This document shows positions 24,505 to 31,402 of a stretch of 31,864 nt of DNA, piece after piece. The notes below the pieces were generated by a model. It did not search any database and was not told where the DNA came from. It worked only from the letters and a program-made list of their open reading frames with translations. The translations under genes were made by a program, and so were the position numbers. The DNA comes from JASFTV01 sp050050615 (GTDB lineage: Bacteria; Desulfobacterota; DSM-4660; Desulfatiglandales; HGW-15). Numbering within the stretch: the stretch's first letter is position 1; the number at the start of each line of letters is the position of its first letter. The DNA is taken from contig JASFTV010000005.1 of NCBI GenBank assembly GCA_050050615.1, forward strand, positions 1 through 31,864, given 5' to 3'.

Positions 24505-24932
24505 CCAGCAATCCTCCTCCCAATGACCCTCTCTATGATTTCTTCAGCCAGGATTTTAGCCTCGGCCTCCAATAGCGGCCTCGTGGTTACAACTTCTTTC
24601 TCAGCCTTTTTCTCACCTTCCTCCCTGATAGAATCAACCTTTCGAAGAGAGTCCTCTATGAGCTCTTCGACCTGGGCGAGGCCCATACTCTTGAGCTCCA
24701 ACCTTTCCCTCACAGCCACTTTCCTCGCTTCTTTTCCCCTTGAGAGGTATTCGTTTTTCAAGCGATCCGTTTCCCTTTCGATTTCCTCTATCTGGTCTTT
24801 CGTCTTCTTGATGTATTCCGTTCTCTCATTGATCAGCTTAAGGATAGGTCGAAACATGAGGCGGTTTAGAATGAAAACCAGGATCAAAAGGTGCACTACC
24901 TGAAGAACTAGAGTTGCGTTGATGCTTATCAT
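24501..24932 (-). CDS. ATP synthase F0 subunit b' (second peripheral stalk chain)
   Basis: 143 residues. One N-terminal helix (MISINATLVLQVVHLLILVF), then LNRLMFRPILKLINERTEYI, the usual b/b' junction, and a long charged helix ending IIERVIGRRIAG. Without a signal peptide and shorter than its neighbour, it fits b'. A b/b' pair forms a heterodimeric stalk. It begins 25 bases after the ordinary c gene stop and overlaps the next gene by 4 bases. The order b' then b matches the usual order in two-stalk bacterial operons. Confidence 0.88.
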   Translation of the reverse strand: MISINATLVLQVVHLLILVFILNRLMFRPILKLINERTEYIKKTKDQIEEIERETDRLKNEYLSRGKEARKVAVRERLELKSMGLAQVEELIEDSLRKVDSIREEGEKKAEKEVVTTRPLLEAEAKILAEEIIERVIGRRIAG

Positions 24933-24957
24933 GAGCTGACACCGCCAAGTGGATTTT

Positions 24958-25206
24958 CTAGACTACAAAAAGCAGGAGTAGAGCTACCACCAGGGAATAA
25001 ATACCTGTCGACTCAGAGACAGCCTGGCCTACGAGCATTGTTCTCGTCAAGAGCCCCGCCTCCTCGGGCTTCCGCCCGATGGCCTCACAGGCCTTGCCGG
25101 CCGCAAATCCTTCACCCACGCCTGGTCCTATGGCTCCAAAACCCATTGCAAAACCTGCTCCTATAAATGCTGCTGCCCTGATTAGATCTGCACCTTCAAC
25201 TGCCAT
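24958..25206 (-). CDS. atpE: ATP synthase F0 subunit c, single hairpin, two-carboxylate type
   Basis: 82 residues, two membrane helices joined by a polar loop (GRKPEE). Helix 1 has GAIGPGVGEGFAAG with E32; helix 2 has GQAVSESTGIYSLVVAL with V63, E65, S66, T67 and Y70. In the Na+-binding ring of Ilyobacter tartaricus the ligands are Q32, V63, E65 and S66, and in Fusobacterium nucleatum E32 plus E65 form a two-carboxylate Na+ site. This protein has the same set, so Na+ coupling is likely, though two-carboxylate rings can also be H+-specific. A strong AGGAGGT site precedes the ATG. It follows the four-hairpin c gene by 45 bases. Confidence 0.95.
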   Translation of the reverse strand: MAVEGADLIRAAAFIGAGFAMGFGAIGPGVGEGFAAGKACEAIGRKPEEAGLLTRTMLVGQAVSESTGIYSLVVALLLLFVV

Positions 25207-25251
25207 GTTTACCTCCTCTCGTTTTCCAAATCTTGATGATCGTCGATGATT

Positions 25252-26226
25252 TTAGACAACAAACACGAGAACTAGACTCACGACCATCGCATAAATGGCC
25301 GTTGACTGGGAAACCGCTTGCCCAACCAGCATCGTCCGTGTCAGCACGCCAGACGCCTCGATGTTTCTAGCGATCCAGGTTACCGCACCTCGGGCGGCCA
25401 GCCCATTTCCGATTCCCGGCCCAATACCCCCAAAGCCCATGCTTATGCCCGCTCCGAGCAGCGCCATGGACGCGGCAAGTGCGGTGGATTCGGGAAAGGC
25501 CTTGAACATCAAAATAAAGCTGACCAAGAGACCGAAAATGGAGGGTGTCTGTGAGACGGCCTGACCCACCAGCATGGTGGTCGTGACCTGAGCGACGGTC
25601 TCAGGGTTCCTTGCAATACCCTGACAGCTTGCTCCCGCTGCCATACCTCCTCCCACCCCCGAGCCTATGGCTGCCATTCCTGTGCTGATTCCTGCTCCAA
25701 GTAGCGCGGCCCAGGTGGGCCAAAGAGGTGCTTTTCCAAAATCCAGGAACATGAGCATCAAAGCAACCACCATAGAGAAAATAGCCGGTGTTTGGCAAAC
25801 GGCTGACCCGATGAGCATGTTGGTGGTGAGACGGCCTGAGATAGCCGGCTGTCTGGAGATCCCAGAGCAGGCCTCACCCCCAGGATATCCAGACCCTATG
25901 CCGGAACCTATTGCTCCAGACCCCATACATAGCCCCGCACTCAGAAGTGCGGCAGCCTTAAGCAAGTTGGTTACGGGCACATCGAGAAAGAGCAGAAGAA
26001 TAGCGATGACCAACGAGAAAATACCAGCGGACTCGGCCACGGCCTGGCCGACAAGCATGTTTTTGACAATATCGCCCGATCTCTTGGGATCCCGTGAAAT
26101 ACCCTGGTTGGCAAGACCAGCTGTGTAGCCTTCGCCTAAGGCTGCGCCAATAGCTCCCAGCCCGATGCAAAAACCAGCCCCCACGTAGGAAGCCAGTGTT
26201 ATGGTTGTTTCTATGTCAAGAGCCAT
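25252..26226 (-). CDS. Four-hairpin (tetrameric fusion) ATP synthase c subunit with one active carboxylate
   Basis: 324 residues made of four tandem c-type hairpins (eight helices), period about 81 residues. Numbered from the ATG at 26226, hairpin 1 keeps the ion site (E32 in GEGYTAG; V63, E65, S66 in QAVAESAGIF). In hairpins 2, 3 and 4 the key carboxylate is glutamine: Q145 (SAVCQTPAIF), Q226 (QAVSQTPSIF) and Q307 (QAVSQSTAIY), and the helix-1 partner is S112, G193 and N274. Each retains the glycine-rich helix 1 (GAIGSGIG, AAIGSGVG, GGIGPGIG) and a polar loop. No stop or frameshift interrupts it, so it is under selection. One ion site per four hairpins would sharply lower the ion/ATP ratio, as in V-type and Acetobacterium rotors. 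A GTG two codons earlier overlaps the a-subunit stop. A single-hairpin c gene follows. Confidence 0.92.
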   Translation of the reverse strand: MALDIETTITLASYVGAGFCIGLGAIGAALGEGYTAGLANQGISRDPKRSGDIVKNMLVGQAVAESAGIFSLVIAILLLFLDVPVTNLLKAAALLSAGLCMGSGAIGSGIGSGYPGGEACSGISRQPAISGRLTTNMLIGSAVCQTPAIFSMVVALMLMFLDFGKAPLWPTWAALLGAGISTGMAAIGSGVGGGMAAGASCQGIARNPETVAQVTTTMLVGQAVSQTPSIFGLLVSFILMFKAFPESTALAASMALLGAGISMGFGGIGPGIGNGLAARGAVTWIARNIEASGVLTRTMLVGQAVSQSTAIYAMVVSLVLVFVV

Positions 26227-26228
26227 GG

Positions 26229-26903
26229 TCACTTAACTTGAACTGAGATGTAGACGACCGTTAACATCGTGAAAACAAAGGCCTGGATACTCCCAACAAA
26301 CAAACCAAAAAAACAGGTCAGCACCGGAGGGAGTATTACACCATAAATAAGATGGGAGACAATCAAAATGATTATGGAACCGCCCAGTATATTTCCATAA
26401 AGACGAAAGGAGATGGAGACAACCTTGGCCAACTCACCAATAATGTTCAGAGGGGCCATGAAAAAGATGGGCTGGAAATACTCATTCACATATTCCTTGA
26501 ACCCTTTGGTCTTGATGCCAGCATGATGAGCGACGAAAAATCCCATGATCCCAAAGCCAAGAGGCGTATTAAGGTCCTTTGTCGGTTCCGAAAGTTTTGG
26601 AATGATCCCCAGCCAGTTGCTCAGAAGAAGGAACATAAAGAGCCCACAGATCAAAGGGAAGTATGTTTTCGCCATGTCTTCATCCAAGGCATCTCTCGTG
26701 AGGCCATAGAAGGCCGTTACCAGAAATTCAGCGACCACCTGAATAGGATTTGGCAAAAACCTCTTTTTCTGTGTAGCGAGAAAACCGAAGAGAATCAAGG
26801 TTGCCATGACAATCCAGGTCATGACGATTGTCTCAACGTTAAAAACGAGATTTATCCCAAACAGTTCGAGCGCGAATTGAGGTATTTTGGTAAGGTCTTC
26901 CAT
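26229..26903 (-). CDS. atpB: ATP synthase F0 subunit a
   Basis: 224 residues, five to six membrane helices. Motifs: FLPNPIQVVAEFLVTAFYGL, YFPLICGLFMFLLLSNWLGI, the essential helix ELAKVVSISFRLYGNILGG with the conserved arginine in SFRLYGN, and a C-terminal QAFVFTMLTVVYISVQ. This is the stator half-channel that exchanges the ion with the c ring. A glutamate/lysine pair (GELAK) precedes the arginine. Its stop codon is two bases from the four-hairpin c start. Length is at the short end for the family, as in many Na+-type and deltaproteobacterial enzymes. Confidence 0.95.
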   Translation of the reverse strand: MEDLTKIPQFALELFGINLVFNVETIVMTWIVMATLILFGFLATQKKRFLPNPIQVVAEFLVTAFYGLTRDALDEDMAKTYFPLICGLFMFLLLSNWLGIIPKLSEPTKDLNTPLGFGIMGFFVAHHAGIKTKGFKEYVNEYFQPIFFMAPLNIIGELAKVVSISFRLYGNILGGSIIILIVSHLIYGVILPPVLTCFFGLFVGSIQAFVFTMLTVVYISVQVK

Positions 26904-26929
26904 TTTTTGCTCTCGTCAGGACGGCGGTA

Positions 26930-27340
26930 TTATGATTTGATCTGCCAACCCTTTTTGCCGCCTAATATGAGTTGGATTACGAGGTAATCAAACAGTGTTA
27001 CAATCTGTACGGCAAAGATACCGACCACCACCGCAACAAAACTGAATGAGACTGACTTGATAGCGATGACCATCGGAATTGCCAACAGGAAGTATCTAGA
27101 AAAGATGGAGGCTAGCCCTATTGCGTTAGCTCTTGGACGCGATTGCCCCAGAACCATGGGGATAGATTTTCCCAAAAGCAAAAAATTTACGATGCTAAAA
27201 CAGGTTCCGAGCACCAAACCCTTGGCGATAGCCTTTTCTTGGAGAATCAAGAAAACAACAGCAAGGACAAGAGCAGATAACATAGCCCAAGAGCAGATTC
27301 TCTTTTGGACTTGGCTGACCTCCTTGTATTGCCCCCCCAT
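26930..27340 (-). CDS. atpI: ATP synthase subunit I (AtpI-like)
   Basis: About 136 residues from the ATG at 27340; the open frame continues upstream into atpZ, which is not credible. Four hydrophobic helices (SWAMLSALVLAVVFLILQ, GLVLGTCFSIVNFLLLGKSI, FSRYFLLAIPMVIAIKSV, VVVGIFAVQIVTLFDYLVIQ) match the AtpI family, an assembly factor for the c ring, or AtpR of N-type ATPases. The start is one base after the atpZ stop (TAG-C-ATG). The ribosome site is weak, implying coupling. Confidence 0.75.
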   Translation of the reverse strand: MGGQYKEVSQVQKRICSWAMLSALVLAVVFLILQEKAIAKGLVLGTCFSIVNFLLLGKSIPMVLGQSRPRANAIGLASIFSRYFLLAIPMVIAIKSVSFSFVAVVVGIFAVQIVTLFDYLVIQLILGGKKGWQIKS

Positions 27341-27341
27341 G

Positions 27342-27590
27342 CTAACGCTTTTTCTCCCCATCGGTTTTGGTGGCTTCCATGATTTGCCGGTACGCTGTAT
27401 AGCCCCCGCCGGCAACACCCAATAAAATAAAAACAGTGATGAAAAGACCCTTCGTCCCCAGCCATTTGTCAAGGAAATATCCGATCGCTAGACAAAATAG
27501 GATGGACCCTGCCATGGTTAAACCCAGCTGGGTAACCAGGGCGAGGTTGTCAAGCCATGCCTTGTCTTTCTTAAAGTCAAAAATTTTCAA
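27342..27590 (-). CDS. atpZ: AtpZ/AtpI-type small membrane protein, first gene of the F0 operon
   Basis: 82 residues, two helices: LVTQLGLTMAGSILFCLAIG then FLDKWLGT and LFITVFILLGVAGGGYTAYRQI. This is the AtpZ pattern (F0F1-ATPase putative subunit; AtpQ is the similar first small gene in N-type operons). AtpZ-like proteins are linked to Mg2+ supply or F0 assembly. The predicted start is TTG at 27590 with only a weak ribosome site; no ATG is in frame until the first helix. A near-consensus promoter lies 46 bases upstream. Confidence 0.75.
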   Translation of the reverse strand: MKIFDFKKDKAWLDNLALVTQLGLTMAGSILFCLAIGYFLDKWLGTKGLFITVFILLGVAGGGYTAYRQIMEATKTDGEKKR

Positions 27591-27635
27591 ACTGTTCTAG
27601 CTCTGGCACAAAGCCGGGTTAAAATCAAATCGATA

Positions 27636-27664
27636 CTTATAGATCAACCACATGCATCTGTCAA
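27636..27664 (-). promoter_or_regulatory. Near-consensus sigma70 promoter of the F0 operon
   Basis: On the minus strand, TTGACA (27664-27659), exactly 17 bases, TATAAG (27641-27636), 46 bases from the atpZ TTG. Full -35, five of six at -10. It is the best promoter in the window and suggests constitutive, fairly strong transcription. Confidence 0.7.
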
Positions 27665-27753
27665 GAAGAAAAATCCGTGAAAAAAGATATCATGTTCGGC
27701 CCCTAGGTGGTTTGCTGAAGCCTCATATCTTGGAAAATGTCCCTTAGTATCGA

Positions 27754-28045
27754 TCACTTTTTGGCAAACCACGGCGCCTGGCCATCGGTGTGAATGAATA
27801 GTACCCTTTCTCCAGCGAAGAGACCCTGTTCAAGGATGCTCAGAAGCGCGGCAGCCTTGCCGATATGCACATGGTCCAGAAATATGCCTTCTTGTCTGGC
27901 AAAGGTTCGACTGGATCCCGCCGCTGGTCACCGTGGCATCACAGCGATGTTGCCAGGCCTCGTCGATCAGGAATTCCAACTCCCGGCTCCTGTGGACCCA
28001 AATCCGAACCCGGTCATGTCATCTCGGGTGCAATCCCACGCCAAA
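27754..28045 (-). pseudogene. Remnant of a D-cysteine desulfhydrase / ACC deaminase-like PLP enzyme gene
   Basis: Fragments in different frames are recognisable. Near 28015 DDMTGFGFGS, near 27980 RELEFLIDEAWQHR then ATVTSGGIQSN resemble the N-terminal part of the family (DDLTG-GFGGNK-RKLEFLLAEA and TVGGLQSNHARQ). From 27893 the frame changes and GIFLDHVHIGKAAALLSILE, GLFAGERVLFIHTDGQAPWF, ending AKK-TGA at 27754, is the C-terminal end. The middle two-thirds of a normal gene of about 1 kb is missing, and at least two frame changes are present. The PLP lysine (in GGNK) is lost. It lies between the F0 operon promoter and the PEBP gene. Assignment is from memory of the family. Confidence 0.65.
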
Positions 28046-28054
28046 CTTCCTTTT

Positions 28055-28612
28055 TCACCTCCTATAACACCCCATAAGTTGACCCTCGGCCAGAACGTGC
28101 CCCTCCATCGCTTTCAAAAGCTCCGCTTTTGTGAGGCCGGGGTCCAGATCCAACATGGTATCGAGGGCGTAGAGCTTGAAATAGTAGCGATGGGTTCCTC
28201 CAGGGGGACAGGGGCCACCGTACCCAAATCTTCTAAAATCATTCTTACCATGCTTGGCCCCGCTATCCAATGTCCTTGAGGCTGGAACTTCCTCGGGCAG
28301 ACTATCGATGTTTGCCGGGAGATTAAAGAGCACCCAGTGGACCCATGTTCCCATTGGGGCATCCGGGTCATCACAGATCAAGGCAAGGCTTTGTGTCCCT
28401 TCAGGAACAGCGGACCAAGACAACGGAGGAGAGATGTCTTTGCCGTCACAGGTATATTGCCTTGGGATCATCTCTCCTTCCTTGAAAGCGGCGCATGTTA
28501 CCGTGATAGCCATCTTATTCCCTCCTTTGGTTTCAGCGTTTGACTGATTCTCGCCTAGCACGAGGCAGAGCGAAATGATGATAATGGAAAAGAGACAGAC
28601 TTTTCTGCCCAT
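28055..28612 (-). CDS. Exported PEBP-family protein (YbhB/YbcL-like)
   Basis: 185 residues. A signal peptide (RKVCLFSIIIISLCLVLG, then NQSNAET) precedes the phosphatidylethanolamine-binding protein fold: MIPRQYTCDGKDISPPLSWS, DDPDAPMGTWVHWVLFNLP (the conserved D-P-D-x-P ligand motif near residue 82) and GYGGPCPPGGTHRYYFKLYA. AGGAGGGGAGG lies 5-6 bases before the ATG. E. coli relatives YbhB (cytosolic) and YbcL (periplasmic) have no firm catalytic role; small ligands bind the anion pocket. An internal ATG (MAITVTCAAF) preceded by GGAGGGAATAAG could yield a cytosolic short form. Likely monocistronic. Confidence 0.9.
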   Translation of the reverse strand: MGRKVCLFSIIIISLCLVLGENQSNAETKGGNKMAITVTCAAFKEGEMIPRQYTCDGKDISPPLSWSAVPEGTQSLALICDDPDAPMGTWVHWVLFNLPANIDSLPEEVPASRTLDSGAKHGKNDFRRFGYGGPCPPGGTHRYYFKLYALDTMLDLDPGLTKAELLKAMEGHVLAEGQLMGCYRR

Positions 28613-28940
28613 TAGCCTCCCCTCCTTTCTTGTGGCACATTCATGAAATCAACCTGACACAGCCATCTTATTCCAACCAGCCGACAATATCAAACCGTTT
28701 TCAGGCAACCTTTCGGCCCTCATTTCTAGGTTCAATCCGCAGGAGACCGCCTTCGAGCGCCAGGCTTCAATATTAAGCCATCGTTCACGTTTATGGTCGG
28801 TCCTCAGTGGATTTCTATTTACAGGGACACATCTTTCTTCTAATGTTAGCCGAGGGATGCAGCTGTGCCGATCAGGAAAAGCGGGATTGCTTCTCCCACG
28901 CCGATATTCGAGACTCTTAAAGCAAGAAAGGAGGTTGGTT
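28613..28940. other. Divergent spacer between PEBP and TIGR04076 genes
   Basis: About 330 bases separating two divergent genes. It must carry promoters for both, but I find no convincing -35/-10 pair on either strand. A minus-strand open frame crossing it has an Arg-rich, domain-free translation and no ribosome site. The AAGGAGG at 28928-28934 is the ribosome site of the following gene. Confidence 0.4.
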
Positions 28941-29210
28941 ATGGCCATTCATCCTGAGGGTATCAAACCCCTTACGGCGGAGGTTCTATCAATCAGAGAG
29001 ACATGCGGTGCAGGGCATAAGGTGGGTGAAACGTTTCAGCTGAGCTGCTGGGATAGCGGTGGATTATGCGGGTTTTTCTACCATGACATCTTTCCGAATT
29101 TGAATGTCATGCAATTCGGGGGCCAGTATCCCTGGGCAAGCGCTGACGAGATGGTCTTGGAATGCCCGGATCGCGATAATGCGGTTACCATTCGTATTCG
29201 TAAGGGGTAA
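28941..29210 (+). CDS. TIGR04076 family small protein
   Basis: 89 residues from the ATG at 28941, with AAGGAGG 6 bases upstream (the longer frame has none). Features of the family are visible: TCGAGHKVGETFQL near the N-terminus, a central GLCGFFYHDIFPNL, then FGGQYPW and a C-terminal LECPDRDNAVTIRIRK. Three cysteines (C-x-AGH; GLC; ECPD) are conserved in relatives. The family is widespread in anaerobic bacteria and archaea and has no known function; the conserved Cys/His set suggests metal or redox chemistry. It stands alone between divergent and convergent neighbours. Confidence 0.75.
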   Translation: MAIHPEGIKPLTAEVLSIRETCGAGHKVGETFQLSCWDSGGLCGFFYHDIFPNLNVMQFGGQYPWASADEMVLECPDRDNAVTIRIRKG

Positions 29211-29243
29211 AGGATCCGTACCCAAAGGGCCCGGCTTGCCTAT

Positions 29244-29259
29244 GCCCCCCATGGGGGGC
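29244..29259. repeat. Perfect GC palindrome after the TIGR04076 gene
   Basis: GCCCCCCATGGGGGGC is a 16-base perfect palindrome 34 bases after the stop codon. As RNA it would form a tight hairpin, but no T-run follows, so it is not a standard terminator. Confidence 0.45.
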
Positions 29260-29311
29260 CACCGGGACAACCGCGCCAAGTATTGAGCGGCACATCGTCG
29301 CGCCGTGTTTC

Positions 29312-29430
29312 AAAATCCCCTCTGTATCCCCTTTTCAAAGGGGAGGACCCTATTCAAGCCCTCTGCACCCTTCCTTCCCCTGTCCGCATCTTTTCTCTCC
29401 CCCTTTGATAAAGGAGGCCGGGGGGATTTT
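29312..29430. repeat. Inverted repeat of the AAATCCCC...CAAAGGGG intergenic type
   Basis: AAAATCCCCTCTG and CCCCTTTTCAAAGGGG (29312-29344) face CCCCCTTTGATAAAGGAGG and GGGGGGATTTT (29395-29430) as an imperfect inverted repeat around about 50 bases. This pattern is a common dispersed intergenic repeat in many deltaproteobacteria. Each arm also folds on itself. It may close transcription of the convergent neighbours. Between the palindrome at 29244 and this repeat, and from 29431 to 29582, I see nothing else. Confidence 0.55.
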
Positions 29431-29582
29431 CCAAACGGGCCTTGCGGCCATCCCCATGCGGCACCGGCATACCCAATCCCACATGACCACACGCATACGG
29501 CCTGGGTTTCTATAACGAACTCTAACAATCCGCAATAATCTATGACGCTATGTCTAACCCTATCGCGGTTGCTCGATTTTTC

Positions 29583-30503
29583 TCAGAAAGGAAGCTCAGG
29601 CGCCCTGAGCAAGGCGTCTGAGACCAAGTGAACGAGCCCCCATATCGCATCCGCGGAGAGATGCTTTTCTACGGAGCGATCAAAAAGCACAGAAAGACGA
29701 GGCTCGAACTCTTCGTCCCCCTCCCAGAGCAGGTAATAGAGCGGCACTTTGGGGAAGGCAGGAATCCTGTAGGCGGCATCCGCCAGTTTCTGGATCTCAC
29801 CCCCCAGGGATTCCGCCGCTCTCATGAACCCTTTGAGATCCCGACCGTAGCGCTCGATCAGACCGCTCACGTCCAGGGCATGAGGCCCTTGAAAAAAGTG
29901 GGAGGTTTTGAGTTCCTGAACGCTGACTAGCTGATGGGTGGGAGATTCGGCCCCCACGTTGAGAAGGTAAACCAGGAAAATGAGTTCCATGAGCGGGTAT
30001 CCTACTTTCTCCCATCTCCCCTGATTGGGCCGTTTCAGGCATTGTGCTCTGGTATCTACCAGGATCCCTTCCCCCAAAAAAGACAGAACCAGGCCCTCCG
30101 GAGGATGTGCTCTAGCCAAAGCATGTTCGCAGAGTCTTTCCAGGTCCCTCTCCTTAAGCTCTTGCCAGTATTGAACAGGGACCTTGACCAGGTCGCCTGT
30201 TGGCGCCTTTGACTGCTTCCTATCTTTGCGTCTTCTTTCTTGCATCTTCAGGTATCCTTCGCTGTAAGGATAAGGGCCGCGACGAAAATGATCACATGGA
30301 AAGTGCCGGCAATCACGCGAGCAATAGGCCACGCCATTCCTGCAGGCGCATTCGAGTATGGGGCAAGGTGAGCCCAATATTCGGATTTGCGCCGCCATCT
30401 TTTTTTGGCCCTCATCACTGGTGCCGGGACCGCAGGTTGAACAAATGCCCAGGAGTTTCAACCTGCATACGTCACAGTCTATACCGCACGCTCCCGTAGG
30501 CAT
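29583..30503 (-). CDS. DUF3795/DUF3786 cysteine-rich protein
   Basis: 306 residues, two parts. The first 75 carry eleven cysteines (CGIDCDVC, CSTCGPG, CPILECACRNG, CSRDCRHFPCDHF), like DUF3795, and probably bind zinc or an iron-sulfur cluster. After a charged linker comes a DUF3786-like domain, including LSFLGEGILVDT, YPLMELIFLVYLLNVG, QELKTSHFFQGPHAL and the C-terminal PLYYLLWEGDEEFEPRLSVL and HLSADAIWGLVHLVSDALL. The domain is common in anaerobes and its role is unknown; links with corrinoid or acetyl-CoA metabolism are possible but unproven. The second ATG (30503) has AAGGT 8 bases upstream and is preferred over the ATG at 30509. It follows hisF by 36 bases and is likely cotranscribed. Confidence 0.8.
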   Translation of the reverse strand: MPTGACGIDCDVCRLKLLGICSTCGPGTSDEGQKKMAAQIRILGSPCPILECACRNGVAYCSRDCRHFPCDHFRRGPYPYSEGYLKMQERRRKDRKQSKAPTGDLVKVPVQYWQELKERDLERLCEHALARAHPPEGLVLSFLGEGILVDTRAQCLKRPNQGRWEKVGYPLMELIFLVYLLNVGAESPTHQLVSVQELKTSHFFQGPHALDVSGLIERYGRDLKGFMRAAESLGGEIQKLADAAYRIPAFPKVPLYYLLWEGDEEFEPRLSVLFDRSVEKHLSADAIWGLVHLVSDALLRAPELPF

Positions 30504-30539
30504 GGTCATACCTTCGTGTTCAAAACCATGGCACCCCTT

Positions 30540-31307
30540 TTATGCCAGATTGACCTTCAGTCCCTTTTCCCTCAGATAAGCCTTGACCTCCCCCACGCTC
30601 AAGATCCGATAATGGAACACGGATGCGGCCAGCAAAATCTGCGCTCCCCCCTTCACAGCCCCTTCATAGAAATGCTCCAGCTTTCCCGCGCCCCCGGAGG
30701 CGACGACCGGGACATTCACCGCATCAGAAATGGCTTTGGTAAATTCCAGATCATAACCCTCCTGGGTCCCATCACCGTCCATGCTGGTCGGCAAAATCAC
30801 CCCCGCACCCAGATCCTGGCACCTTCTGGCCCATTCAACGGCATCTTTGCCAACCGGTTTTGTCCCCCCCGAAACCACCAGTTCAAAACCTGAAGGCATC
30901 TGCTCATTCCTTCTCGCATCCACGGCGACGGTGATGCTCTTGGGGTCGAACTTTTTTGCTGCATCCTTGACAATGTCCGGGTTTTTTACAGCCGCACTGT
31001 TCATAGAAATTTTGTTCGCGCCGGCATTTAGGACCAGATCAATGTCCTTCAAAGTCGATATACCGCCTCCCACGGTCAACGGAATCTCGATGGCCGATGA
31101 GACCTTCTTCACCCATTGGAGCCGGGTTTTTCGGTTCTCCACTGTTGCGGCTATGTCCAGCATGGCCAACTCATCAGCACCCTCTTTTTCATACAGGGCT
31201 GCATTCTCAACCGGATCACCCGCATCCTTGAGTTCCAAGAAATGAACCCCTTTCACCACCCTGCCTTCTTTCATGTCAAGACAGGGCATAATCTTAATGG
31301 TCTCCAT
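30540..31307 (-). CDS. hisF: Imidazole glycerol phosphate synthase, cyclase subunit (HisF)
   Basis: 255 residues. HisF uses ammonia from the HisH glutaminase to convert PRFAR to imidazole glycerol phosphate and AICAR in histidine biosynthesis. It is a (beta/alpha)8 barrel with catalytic D11 (IMPCLDMKEGRVVKG) and D130 (TVAVDARRN) at the standard positions, plus LTVGGGIST and VVASGGAGKLEHF phosphate-binding loops. The start is the ATG at 31307 with AAGGA 6 bases before; the GTG two codons earlier overlaps that site. No hisH or other his gene is adjacent, so it may be a dispersed pathway gene or a second HisF-like enzyme. The DUF3786 gene follows on the same strand. Confidence 0.93.
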   Translation of the reverse strand: METIKIMPCLDMKEGRVVKGVHFLELKDAGDPVENAALYEKEGADELAMLDIAATVENRKTRLQWVKKVSSAIEIPLTVGGGISTLKDIDLVLNAGANKISMNSAAVKNPDIVKDAAKKFDPKSITVAVDARRNEQMPSGFELVVSGGTKPVGKDAVEWARRCQDLGAGVILPTSMDGDGTQEGYDLEFTKAISDAVNVPVVASGGAGKLEHFYEGAVKGGAQILLAASVFHYRILSVGEVKAYLREKGLKVNLA

Positions 31308-31402
31308 GTTCACTCCTTGACTGATTTGATGATTGCTTTCCAGCGAAAAATTCTCCAGAGGGCTTAACTCTGGTGAGCCAGGCTGGCAGCGCGTGTTTCG
31401 CT

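Noticed and set aside
26352..26987. A 211-codon open frame on the plus strand across atpB and atpI
   Set aside because: Antisense to well recognised membrane-protein genes; Lys/Asp/His-rich translation without motifs.
27794..28279. A 161-codon plus-strand frame across the pseudogene and PEBP gene
   Set aside because: It is antisense to the PEBP gene and to the decayed PLP-enzyme fragments, with no ribosome site and no recognisable domain.
28632..28650. A TGGCAC word resembling a sigma54 -24 box
   Set aside because: No GC-containing -12 box (TTGCA-like) follows at the required spacing.
29312..29430. Possible CRISPR-like array because of repeated CCCC/AAAGGGG words
   Set aside because: There is one inverted pair only, no direct repeats with regular spacers; it fits a common intergenic inverted repeat.
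30765..30790. HisF has SMDGDGTQ where some relatives have SIDRDGTK, suggesting a defective enzyme
   Set aside because: That position varies in active HisF proteins, and catalytic D11 and D130 are present.
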